Origin: Actinomadura syzygii
GTDB lineage: Bacteria; Actinomycetota; Actinomycetes; Streptosporangiales; Streptosporangiaceae
Assembly: GCF_008085905.1 (NCBI RefSeq)
Contig: NZ_VSFF01000011.1
Location: forward strand, 372,001-436,000
DNA length: 64,000 nucleotides
Reading direction: 5' to 3'
This document shows, in pieces, positions 58,013-64,000 of this stretch. Made by a program: the position numbers and the translations under genes. Below the pieces are notes generated by a model. That model was not told the DNA's origin and did no database searches. It was given only the letters and a program-made list of their open reading frames with translations. Numbering within the stretch: the stretch's first letter is position 1; every line of letters begins with the position of its first letter.

Positions 58013-59482
58013 ATGGCGCGGCGGGATCCGGTCGTCGTGGTCGGGGCGGGCCTGGGCGGCCTGTCCGCGGCGATCCACCTGGCGGGCCGGGGCCGCGAGG
58101 TGGTGGTGGTCGAGGCGCGGGACGAGCCGGGCGGATGCTGCGGGACGGCCCGCACCGGCCCCTACCGGTTCGACACCGGCCCGTCCGTGCTGACCATGCC
58201 GGAGGTGCTCGCCGAAACGTTCGGCGCGGCGGGCGAGGATCTGGAGAGCGTCCTGCCGCTGCGCCGCCTGGACCCGTTCTACCGGCTGGCCTTTCCCGAC
58301 GGGTCCCGCCTGGACGTCGTCGCCGGCGCGCAGCGGATGGCGGCCAACGTCCGGGACCTGTGCGGCCCGGCGGAGGCGGCGCGGTACCTGCGGTTCCGGC
58401 GGCGGCTCGGGAAGCTGTTCGAGGCGGAATGGTCCTCGTTCATCGACGCGGACATGACCCGGCTGCGCGGCATGGCACGTCCGTATGCGCTGCTCAAGCT
58501 GGCGGCGGCGGGCGGCTTCCGGCGCCTGGACCGGTACGTGAGCGCCCACCTGACCGACGAACGGCTCATCAAGGCGCACACCTTCCAGGCTCTCTACGTG
58601 GGTCTGCCTCCGCAGAAGGCGCTCGCCATCTACGCCGTCATCGCGCACATGGACACCGTCGGCGGGGTGTACTTCCCGTCCAGCGGCGGCATGCACGCCA
58701 TCCCGCGCGCGATGGCGACCGTGGCGGAGAAGGCCGGAGCCTCGATCAGGTACGGCGTCCGCGCCGAGCGGGTGGAGGCCGGTGCGTCCGGGGTGACGGC
58801 GGTCCGGCTGGACGGCGGGGAGCGGCTGCCCGCGAGCCGTGTCGTCATCGCCTGCGACCTGCCGCGAGCGCATGGCGGGCTGCTGCCCGAGGCGGCGGGC
58901 GACTGGCGGCTGCGCAGACCGCGGTACTCGCCGTCCTGCCTGGTCATGCATTTCGGGATCGCCCGGCGGCCGCCGGACCACGCGCACCACACCCTCCACT
59001 TCGGCCGCCAGTGGGCCGAAACCTTCGACGCCCTGGCGGCCGGACGGCCACAGCCCGACCCGAGCCTGCTCGTCACCTCCCCGGAACCCGACGACACCGC
59101 CGCGCCGGGGGACCGTCCGACCCTGAGCGTCCTGGAACCGGTGCCCAACCTGACCAGCGGAGCCGACTGGGACCTGCTCGGTCCGCGACTGGAGGAGCGC
59201 CTGCTGGGGCGCCTGGCCGACCTCGGCTACGAGGACCTGCGATCGGTGCCGCGCATGACCTTCGACCCACCGGCGTGGGCGCGGCTCGGCCATTCGGCGG
59301 GCACGCCCTTCGCGCTCGACCACCGCTTCCGCCAGACGGCGTGGCTGCGGCCCGCGGGCCGCAGCCGCCGCGTCCCCGGCCTGCACTTCGCGGGGATGCA
59401 CACCGCGCCCGGCGTGGGCGTCCCACCCGTCCTGATCTCCGGGCGGCTGGCCGCCGCCCGGATCCTGGAGGACAGCAGATGA
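58013..59482 (+). CDS. crtI: Phytoene desaturase-like carotenoid oxidoreductase
   Basis: A 489-residue FAD-dependent CrtI-family enzyme that introduces double bonds into phytoene or a related C40/C30 precursor. The N-terminal dinucleotide motif is VVVVGAGLGGLSAAIHLAGR, followed by GGCCGTARTGPYRFDTGPSV. The C-terminal CrtI signature is LHFAGMHTAPGVGVPPVLIS, where the usual AxxxxPGxGVP is conserved. It begins the plus-strand crtI-crtB-plsX run and overlaps crtB by 4 bp (ATGA). The start at 58013 lacks a strong ribosome-binding site. Confidence 0.93.
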   Translation: MARRDPVVVVGAGLGGLSAAIHLAGRGREVVVVEARDEPGGCCGTARTGPYRFDTGPSVLTMPEVLAETFGAAGEDLESVLPLRRLDPFYRLAFPDGSRLDVVAGAQRMAANVRDLCGPAEAARYLRFRRRLGKLFEAEWSSFIDADMTRLRGMARPYALLKLAAAGGFRRLDRYVSAHLTDERLIKAHTFQALYVGLPPQKALAIYAVIAHMDTVGGVYFPSSGGMHAIPRAMATVAEKAGASIRYGVRAERVEAGASGVTAVRLDGGERLPASRVVIACDLPRAHGGLLPEAAGDWRLRRPRYSPSCLVMHFGIARRPPDHAHHTLHFGRQWAETFDALAAGRPQPDPSLLVTSPEPDDTAAPGDRPTLSVLEPVPNLTSGADWDLLGPRLEERLLGRLADLGYEDLRSVPRMTFDPPAWARLGHSAGTPFALDHRFRQTAWLRPAGRSRRVPGLHFAGMHTAPGVGVPPVLISGRLAAARILEDSR

Positions 59483-60384
59483 CGCTGACCGCGAGCTACG
59501 AGCACTGCCGCCGCCTCAACGCCCGGCACGGCCGCTCGTTCTACCTGGCCACGCTGCTGCTGCCGGCGTGGAAACGCCGGCATGTGCACGCGCTGTACGG
59601 GTTCGCCCGGCATGTCGACGACATCGTCGACGAGTGCGGACCCGCGGGCGCGGCGGGACGGGCCGCGGCACTCGACGCCGTGACCCGCCGGCTGGACGCC
59701 GCCACGGCGGGCGAGCCGGTGGACGACCCGGTGCTGCCCGCGTTCGCGCACACCGTGCGCTCCTTCGACGTCGACCGCGCGGACGTCGACGCGTTCCTGA
59801 CGTCGATGCGCAGCGACCTGACGGTCACCCGGTACGCCGCCTACGAAGACCTTCTCGGCTACATGGAAGGGTCGGCCGCCGCCATCGGACTCATGATGCT
59901 GCCCGTCCTGGAGACCGTGCCGGGCGCCGAGAAGGCCGCGCGGGAGCCCGCCCGGGAGCTCGGACGCGCGTTCCAGCTCACCAACTTCATCCGGGACGTC
60001 GCCGAGGACCTGCGGCGAGACCGCATCTACCTGCCCCAGGAGGATCTGGCCGCCTTCGGCGTGTCCGAGGCCGACCTCGCCGGCGGCGCCTGCACCCGGG
60101 CCGTGCGGGAGCTCGTGGCCTTCGAGGCCGACCGGGCCCGCGGCCACTACCGCCGCGCCCTGGACGGGGTGATGCTGCTGGCGCCGTCGTCCCGGCCCTG
60201 CATCCGCGCCGCGTACGAGCTGTACGGCGGGATCCTCGGCCGGATCGCCGCGGCCGACCACGACGTGCTGACCGCCCGCGCCCGCGTGCCCCGCCGGCGG
60301 CGTGCCGCGATCTACGCGCGGCACCTGCTGGCGGCGTCCGCCGCGGGCCGGGCCGAGCGGCGCGTCCCCGCCGGGGCGCGCTGA
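59479..60384 (+). CDS. crtB: Phytoene (squalene/phytoene) synthase
   Basis: A 301-residue trans-prenyl head-to-head synthase condensing two GGPP (or FPP) molecules. First aspartate motif DDIVDE (47-52); second motif DVAEDLRRDRIYLP (about 173-186). RHGRSFYLATLLLP and QLTNFIRD are also diagnostic. Its start overlaps the crtI stop, so translation is coupled, and plsX begins one base after its stop. No crtE-type GGPP synthase is in the window. Confidence 0.95.
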   Translation: MTLTASYEHCRRLNARHGRSFYLATLLLPAWKRRHVHALYGFARHVDDIVDECGPAGAAGRAAALDAVTRRLDAATAGEPVDDPVLPAFAHTVRSFDVDRADVDAFLTSMRSDLTVTRYAAYEDLLGYMEGSAAAIGLMMLPVLETVPGAEKAAREPARELGRAFQLTNFIRDVAEDLRRDRIYLPQEDLAAFGVSEADLAGGACTRAVRELVAFEADRARGHYRRALDGVMLLAPSSRPCIRAAYELYGGILGRIAAADHDVLTARARVPRRRRAAIYARHLLAASAAGRAERRVPAGAR

Positions 60385-60385
60385 G

Positions 60386-61375
60386 ATGGCCGCTCGCCGG
60401 GCCCCGGTGATCCTGGACGCGATGGGCGGCGATCACGGACCGGACCGGACGGTGCCGGGAGCGCTGGCCGCGTGCCGCGAGCACGGGGTGCCGGTGATCC
60501 TGGTCGGACGGGCCGACGAGATCCACCGGCGGCTTCGGCGACACGGCGCCTCCGGGGAGGTGGAGGTGCGGCACGCCGACGACGCCGTCCCGATGACCGA
60601 ACGGGGCGGGCGCACCGCGTTCCGGCGGACGTCGAGCCTGATGGTGGGCTGCGAGCTGGCCCGGCAGGAGGGGCTGCCGTTCGTCTCGGCCGGACCCACC
60701 GGGGCGGTGGTGGCATGCGCCGTCCGCGCCCTCGGGCGGCGCGAGGGGGTGCGGCGTCCGGCGCTGGCCGTGGCGCTTCCGACCCTGTCGGGTTCCACCG
60801 TGCTGATCGACGCGGGCGGGACCGCCGACCCGACGGCGGAGATGCTCGCCCAGTTCGCGACGCTGGGCGCCGCCTACGCGCGCGACGTCCTCGGCGTCCG
60901 CGACCCGTCGGTCGGGCTGCTGTCCATCGGCGCCGAGCCGGGCAAGGGCAACCGGCTCGTCCGGGACGCCGCCCGGCTGCTGCCGGACCTGCCGGTCCGT
61001 TTCCACGGCAACGTCGAAGGTGACGACGTGCTCGCGGGCACCGTCGACGTGGTCGTGACGGACGGGTTCACCGGCAACATCGTGCTGAAGAACATCGAGG
61101 GCTGCGTCCGCACCGTCTTGGGGCTGGCGGCCGATGCCGGGATCGCCGACTCCGGGCCTTTGGAGGAGGTCGCGCGGTTGTACGCGGCCGACACCCACGG
61201 GGGCGCCGCGCTGCTCGGACTGACCGGGACGGTCGTCGTCGCGCACGGCTCGTCGAGCCCGGCCGCCATCGCTCGCGCGTGCGCGGTGGCGTCCGACCTG
61301 GCCGCCGGGCAGGCGCCCGCCCCCGTGCACGGTTCTCGCTTGAACGGTCGCCGCGCGTCGGGGCGGGGCGGGTGA
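60386..61375 (+). CDS. plsX: PlsX-type phosphate acyltransferase within the carotenoid operon
   Basis: A 329-residue PlsX homologue, the enzyme that makes acyl-phosphate from acyl-ACP. Signature blocks are ILDAMGGDHGPDRTVPGAL, RTSSLMVGCELARQEGLPFVSAGPTGAVV, and the C-terminal VDVVVTDGFTGNIVLKNIEGC. Its ATG is 1 bp after the crtB stop. PlsX normally sits with fatty-acid genes (fabD, fabH, rpmF); placement directly behind crtB is unusual and suggests that acyl-phosphate is needed by the pigment pathway. It converges on the CrtA-like gene with 5 bp between. Confidence 0.92.
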   Translation: MAARRAPVILDAMGGDHGPDRTVPGALAACREHGVPVILVGRADEIHRRLRRHGASGEVEVRHADDAVPMTERGGRTAFRRTSSLMVGCELARQEGLPFVSAGPTGAVVACAVRALGRREGVRRPALAVALPTLSGSTVLIDAGGTADPTAEMLAQFATLGAAYARDVLGVRDPSVGLLSIGAEPGKGNRLVRDAARLLPDLPVRFHGNVEGDDVLAGTVDVVVTDGFTGNIVLKNIEGCVRTVLGLAADAGIADSGPLEEVARLYAADTHGGAALLGLTGTVVVAHGSSSPAAIARACAVASDLAAGQAPAPVHGSRLNGRRASGRGG

Positions 61376-61380
61376 ACGGG

Positions 61381-62112
61381 TCAGGCCCGGCCGGGGCGCA
61401 GCGGGTCGCGGCCGTCCCAGGACCCCTCGCTCCCGAACGGGCTGAAACGCGCGAAGAGCTCCTCGCTGTACCAGTCTTCGCGGCGGACGCGGCCGATGAC
61501 GTCGCGGTGCGCGGCCGCCCGGTAGGCGAAGCGGCCGATGGCCTGCTCGTCGTCCCACAGCGAGAAGGTCGCCTGCCGGGCGAGCGGCCACTCGCCCACC
61601 CCGATCGAGGCGACGCAGCCGTCCTGGCGGCGCAGCAGGCGGTCCACGTCGGGGATCGAGCGGTAGAACGCCGCCAGCCGCCACGGGCGGATCGACGCCC
61701 TGGTCAGCACGGCCACCGGCCCGTGCGGCGGCGCGTGCGGCGGCGCGGACGGGCCCGGCGCGGCTCCGGCGAGCGGGTCGCGCCCGCCCCAGCCGCCGCG
61801 CGAGCTCAGCGGGACGAGGCGGACGTGCCAGGACTCCACGGCCTCGTCGCGCCAGCGCGCCGCCACGGGGGAGCGCTCCAGGAAACGGTCCAGCGCCCGC
61901 TCGCCGTCCCACACCGCGAACAGCGCCCAGCGGCGCAGGTCGGCGCTCAGGCTCATGGACCGGCCCCTCCCCGTGCCCAGGAGCCGCCAGAACCGCAGGC
62001 CGCCGGTGCCGCGCAGCACCGGGCGGTCGAACGCCATGTGCCGCATGGCGTCCAGGCCCGTGTACCTGATGAGGTGAAACGAGGCGATGATCCCCGTGCT
62101 GGTGGCGGTCAT
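61381..62112 (-). CDS. CrtA-like (spheroidene monooxygenase family) protein
   Basis: A 243-residue protein resembling spheroidene monooxygenases that add keto groups to acyclic carotenoids. The characteristic C-terminal block is TFSLWDDEQAIGRFAYRAAA, then HRDVIGRVRREDWYSEELFARF. An internal Pro/His-rich insert (APGPSAPPHAPPHGP) is unusual. The ATG at 62112 lies inside the divergent plsY-like gene (start 62087), so the two 5' ends overlap by 26 bp, unless one start is later. Confidence 0.82.
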   Translation of the reverse strand: MTATSTGIIASFHLIRYTGLDAMRHMAFDRPVLRGTGGLRFWRLLGTGRGRSMSLSADLRRWALFAVWDGERALDRFLERSPVAARWRDEAVESWHVRLVPLSSRGGWGGRDPLAGAAPGPSAPPHAPPHGPVAVLTRASIRPWRLAAFYRSIPDVDRLLRRQDGCVASIGVGEWPLARQATFSLWDDEQAIGRFAYRAAAHRDVIGRVRREDWYSEELFARFSPFGSEGSWDGRDPLRPGRA

Positions 62113-62683
62113 CAGCGGCTATCTGCTCGGCTCGGTGCCGGTGGCGGTGCTCGTCGGACGCGCCCACGGCTTCGACCCGCGCGACGTCGGCGACCGCAAC
62201 CCGGGCTTCTGGAACATGATGGACCAGCTCGGCTGGAAGGCCGCCGTGCCCGTCTTCGCCGGCGACATGCTCAAGGGGACGCTGGCCGGGCTGGCCGGGC
62301 TGCTGGTGAGCGGGGCCGGGACGGGCACGCTCGGATCGGCGGCCGGGGCGAGCGTGCTGCCGGTGTACGCGGCGGTGGCCGCCGCGATGATCGGCCACGC
62401 CTGGCCGCTGTTCGCCGGTCGGCGGGGCGGACGTTCCATCCTCACGTTCGCGGGAGGGTTCGCCGTGATCTGCCCGGCTGCCTTCGCGCTCGGTGTCGCG
62501 TTGCTCATCGCGGGTGGCCTGGCCTTCCGCTCGTTCGCCTGGGGCGCCCGCCTGGCGGTGTTCTCCCTGCCGGTGCTCCAGTTGTTCTTCGCGCCGGTCG
62601 GGCAGGTCGCGGGCACCGGGGCGCTGATGTGCCTCATCGGGCTGCGCTTCGGACAGGCCGCCGTGACGGGCCGCCGGGCCTGA
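62087..62683 (+). CDS. Diverged PlsY-type acyl-phosphate acyltransferase
   Basis: A 198-residue polytopic membrane protein of the PlsY family (acyl-phosphate:glycerol-3-phosphate acyltransferase). The N-terminal GYLLGSVPVAVLVGR is typical. The core motif that reads SGNPGATN in standard PlsY is GDRNPGFWN here, the second loop is GHAWPLFAGRRGGRSILT instead of a GGKGVAT-type loop, and the C-terminal HREN-type motif is missing. It may therefore use an acceptor other than glycerol-3-phosphate. With plsX and a glycosyltransferase nearby, a carotenoid glycoside is an attractive candidate. The 3' end overlaps the glycosyltransferase gene by 50 bp. Confidence 0.85.
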   Translation: MIPVLVAVISGYLLGSVPVAVLVGRAHGFDPRDVGDRNPGFWNMMDQLGWKAAVPVFAGDMLKGTLAGLAGLLVSGAGTGTLGSAAGASVLPVYAAVAAAMIGHAWPLFAGRRGGRSILTFAGGFAVICPAAFALGVALLIAGGLAFRSFAWGARLAVFSLPVLQLFFAPVGQVAGTGALMCLIGLRFGQAAVTGRRA

Positions 62684-63758
62684 CCGCCGCGCGGCCGTAG
62701 CGGCGGCCGCGCCAGGTCCGTGCCGGCAGCAGCGCCGACCGCGTCAACCGGACGGCCGCGGCCACGTCCAGCAGCGGGGACACCGCGAGGCCCGCGCCCG
62801 GACGCGCGTAGCTTCCCCGCAGCGCGGCCACGAGCAGGAACCGCTGCGCCAGCAGGGCCAGGTCGAGCGGGGCGGGACGTCCCGCCGCCAGCCGCAGGAC
62901 GGGAAGCGCGGCGGCCAGCCAGACCACGGCCAGGTCTCCGGACAGGCGGGCCGCCGAGGTCACGTCCCGCAGCGAGATCGAACGGCCCCACTGGCGCCAC
63001 ACGTCGGCGACCGACTCGTGCATGTCGACCTCCAGCAGGGCGCCCGCGTCCCGGAAGGCGACCCGCCAGCCGTCCCGGGCCAGCAGGCGCCCGAGCGCCA
63101 CGTCGTCGGTCAGGTGGCGGCGGACCCGCGCGAACCCGTCGGCCTCGACCATCCGAGCCTTGCGGAACGCCAGGCACTGGCCGTTGACCAGCAACCGGTC
63201 AACGGACGCGGCGGGCGGCCCGAGCGGGCCGAACCGGTAGACGAGCGTGGCGAGCAACGACGCGTGCAGCGCCTGCTCGGCCGCGCCGCCGCAGACGAAC
63301 CTCGGTCCCGCGGACACCAGGTCGTAGGCGTCCAGGAGGGCCGCCAGCTCCGCGCACAGGCCGGGCTTGGGACGCGTGTCGGCGTCCAGCAGGACCACGA
63401 TCGGCCCGGCCGCCGCGACCACGCCCTGGTGCAGCGCCCACTGCTTGCCGACCCACCCGTCCGGGGGCGGCGCACCGGCGACGACCTTGGCGCCGAGCCG
63501 CCCGGCCAGCTCGGCGGTGCCGTCGCGGGACTCGTCGTCCACGACGACCACCTCGCGCACCGCCGGGTCGGCGAGCAGCGGCGCGACGCAGCCCGCGAGG
63601 CGAGACTCCTCGTCCCGTGCCGGGATCACCACCGAGACCGGCTCGGGCGCGGGCCTGGACGGATTCGGGGCCAGCGCCGCGGGCCGTGTCCGTCCGCGCG
63701 CCAGCCGCACCGCCACGACCGCGGCGGCGACCGCCTGCGCCACGGTCAGCGGCCTCAC
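62634..63758 (-). CDS. GT2 glycosyltransferase, CrtQ-like
   Basis: A 374-residue family-2 glycosyltransferase with an N-terminal hydrophobic segment and C-terminal membrane helices. The GT-A core has VSVVIPARDEESRLAGC, VVVVDDESRDGTAELA and the DxD motif VVLLDADTRPKPG. RWGRSISLRD-like residues (QWGRSISLRD, about 265-275) take the place of the QxxRW motif. Length and architecture match CrtQ, the glucosyltransferase of staphyloxanthin synthesis. Its GTG overlaps the upstream desaturase stop by 4 bp. Confidence 0.87.
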   Translation of the reverse strand: MRPLTVAQAVAAAVVAVRLARGRTRPAALAPNPSRPAPEPVSVVIPARDEESRLAGCVAPLLADPAVREVVVVDDESRDGTAELAGRLGAKVVAGAPPPDGWVGKQWALHQGVVAAAGPIVVLLDADTRPKPGLCAELAALLDAYDLVSAGPRFVCGGAAEQALHASLLATLVYRFGPLGPPAASVDRLLVNGQCLAFRKARMVEADGFARVRRHLTDDVALGRLLARDGWRVAFRDAGALLEVDMHESVADVWRQWGRSISLRDVTSAARLSGDLAVVWLAAALPVLRLAAGRPAPLDLALLAQRFLLVAALRGSYARPGAGLAVSPLLDVAAAVRLTRSALLPARTWRGRRYGRAAVRPGGPSRRPVRSAAR

Positions 63759-64000
63759 CGCCGCCACCCTCGTTCGGCGCGGGCGCGGTCCCCTGTGAAG
63801 TCCTCCTCGACCAGGGACGCGACGATCCGCCCGCCCATGGCGACCAGCGGCAGCCCGCCACCGGGATGCGCCGACCCGCCCACCAGGTACAACCCGCGGC
63901 GCGGGCCGCGGTTGCCGGGCCTGCGGAACGGCGCGAACCGGCCCTGGTAGGCGCTGCCGTAGATCGCCCCGCCCCACGCTCCGTACCGGTCCCGCAGATC
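63755..64000 (-). CDS. Carotenoid desaturase/oxidase (CrtI/CrtN/CrtP family), C-terminal fragment
   Basis: The last 81 codons of a gene running off the right edge. The C-terminal FAD signature RRGLYLVGGSAHPGGGLPLV with AMGGRIVASL is diagnostic of the CrtI/CrtN/CrtP group. The preceding AIYGSAYQGRFAPFRRPGN is typical of the 4,4'-diapophytoene and acyclic-carotenoid oxidase branch. It is translationally coupled to the downstream glycosyltransferase (4-bp overlap), pointing to sequential desaturation or terminal oxidation followed by glycosylation. Confidence 0.88.
   Translation of the reverse strand, partial: DLRDRYGAWGGAIYGSAYQGRFAPFRRPGNRGPRRGLYLVGGSAHPGGGLPLVAMGGRIVASLVEEDFTGDRARAERGWRR

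Noticed and set aside
57753..58013. Plus-strand 86-codon frame before crtI
   Set aside because: Composition is that of noncoding GC-rich sequence and it overlaps other equally open frames; no ribosome-binding site or family match.

Overview
The window is very GC-rich DNA with actinomycete hallmarks: tandem Lsr2 nucleoid proteins, DUF397 and XRE/DUF5753 regulators, RsbW-like ATPases, many GTG and TTG starts, and G/C-ending codons. It is most likely a chromosomal segment of a filamentous actinobacterium. A Streptosporangiales/Thermomonosporaceae origin is plausible but is a guess. No rRNA, CRISPR array, IS element or phage structural module was seen.

Region by region. 0-5 kb: N-terminus of a CASTOR/POLLUX-type channel protein, two tandem Lsr2 paralogues, a large-subunit catalase and a zinc dehydrogenase, the last two meeting at a perfect bidirectional hairpin. 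5-12.8 kb: an aa3 oxidase subunit I facing an orphan cytochrome b of the bc complex, a LysR/DHA2-exporter divergon and a PrsW-like protease. 12.8-20 kb: pentapeptide protein, 2-oxoglutarate oxygenase, PrmC-like methyltransferase, two unusual tRNAs (Gly-TCC and Gln-CTG), an acyl-CoA dehydrogenase and a two-component system with a secreted PepSY protein. 20-25 kb: an ArsR-SRPBCC fusion behind a perfect 25-bp palindrome, a DUF4041/GIY-YIG protein and three small proteins. 25-32.6 kb: DedA, a NarL-type two-component system, glutathione-independent formaldehyde dehydrogenase, GntR, YbaK, a cytokinin-dehydrogenase-like flavoprotein and a MarR/DoxX pair. 32.6-46 kb: trehalose-phosphate synthase, an RsbW-like ATPase and DUF397 protein separated by a periodic TGCA array, acyl-CoA synthetase, a drug exporter, a 1084-residue NACHT-LRR NTPase (candidate antiphage NLR) in lower-GC DNA, and a second ATPase/XRE/DUF397 locus. 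46-57.5 kb: exporter and phosphotransferase, a Cys-bearing MarR facing a protoglobin across a double operator, a MarR regulon with a flavoprotein, LLM oxidoreductase and unknown protein, two methyltransferases and a secreted DUF4394 protein. 57.5-64 kb: a carotenoid cluster with crtI, crtB, a PlsX, a CrtA-like monooxygenase, a diverged PlsY, a CrtQ-like glycosyltransferase and a second desaturase cut by the window edge.

Functional threads: redox and aldehyde stress (catalase, two formaldehyde-dehydrogenase-like enzymes, protoglobin, DoxX), one-to-one regulator/target divergons with readable operators, and two candidate novel systems. One is the bacterial NLR. The other is an acyl-phosphate-linked (PlsX/PlsY) branch inside the carotenoid cluster that could acylate a carotenoid glycoside.
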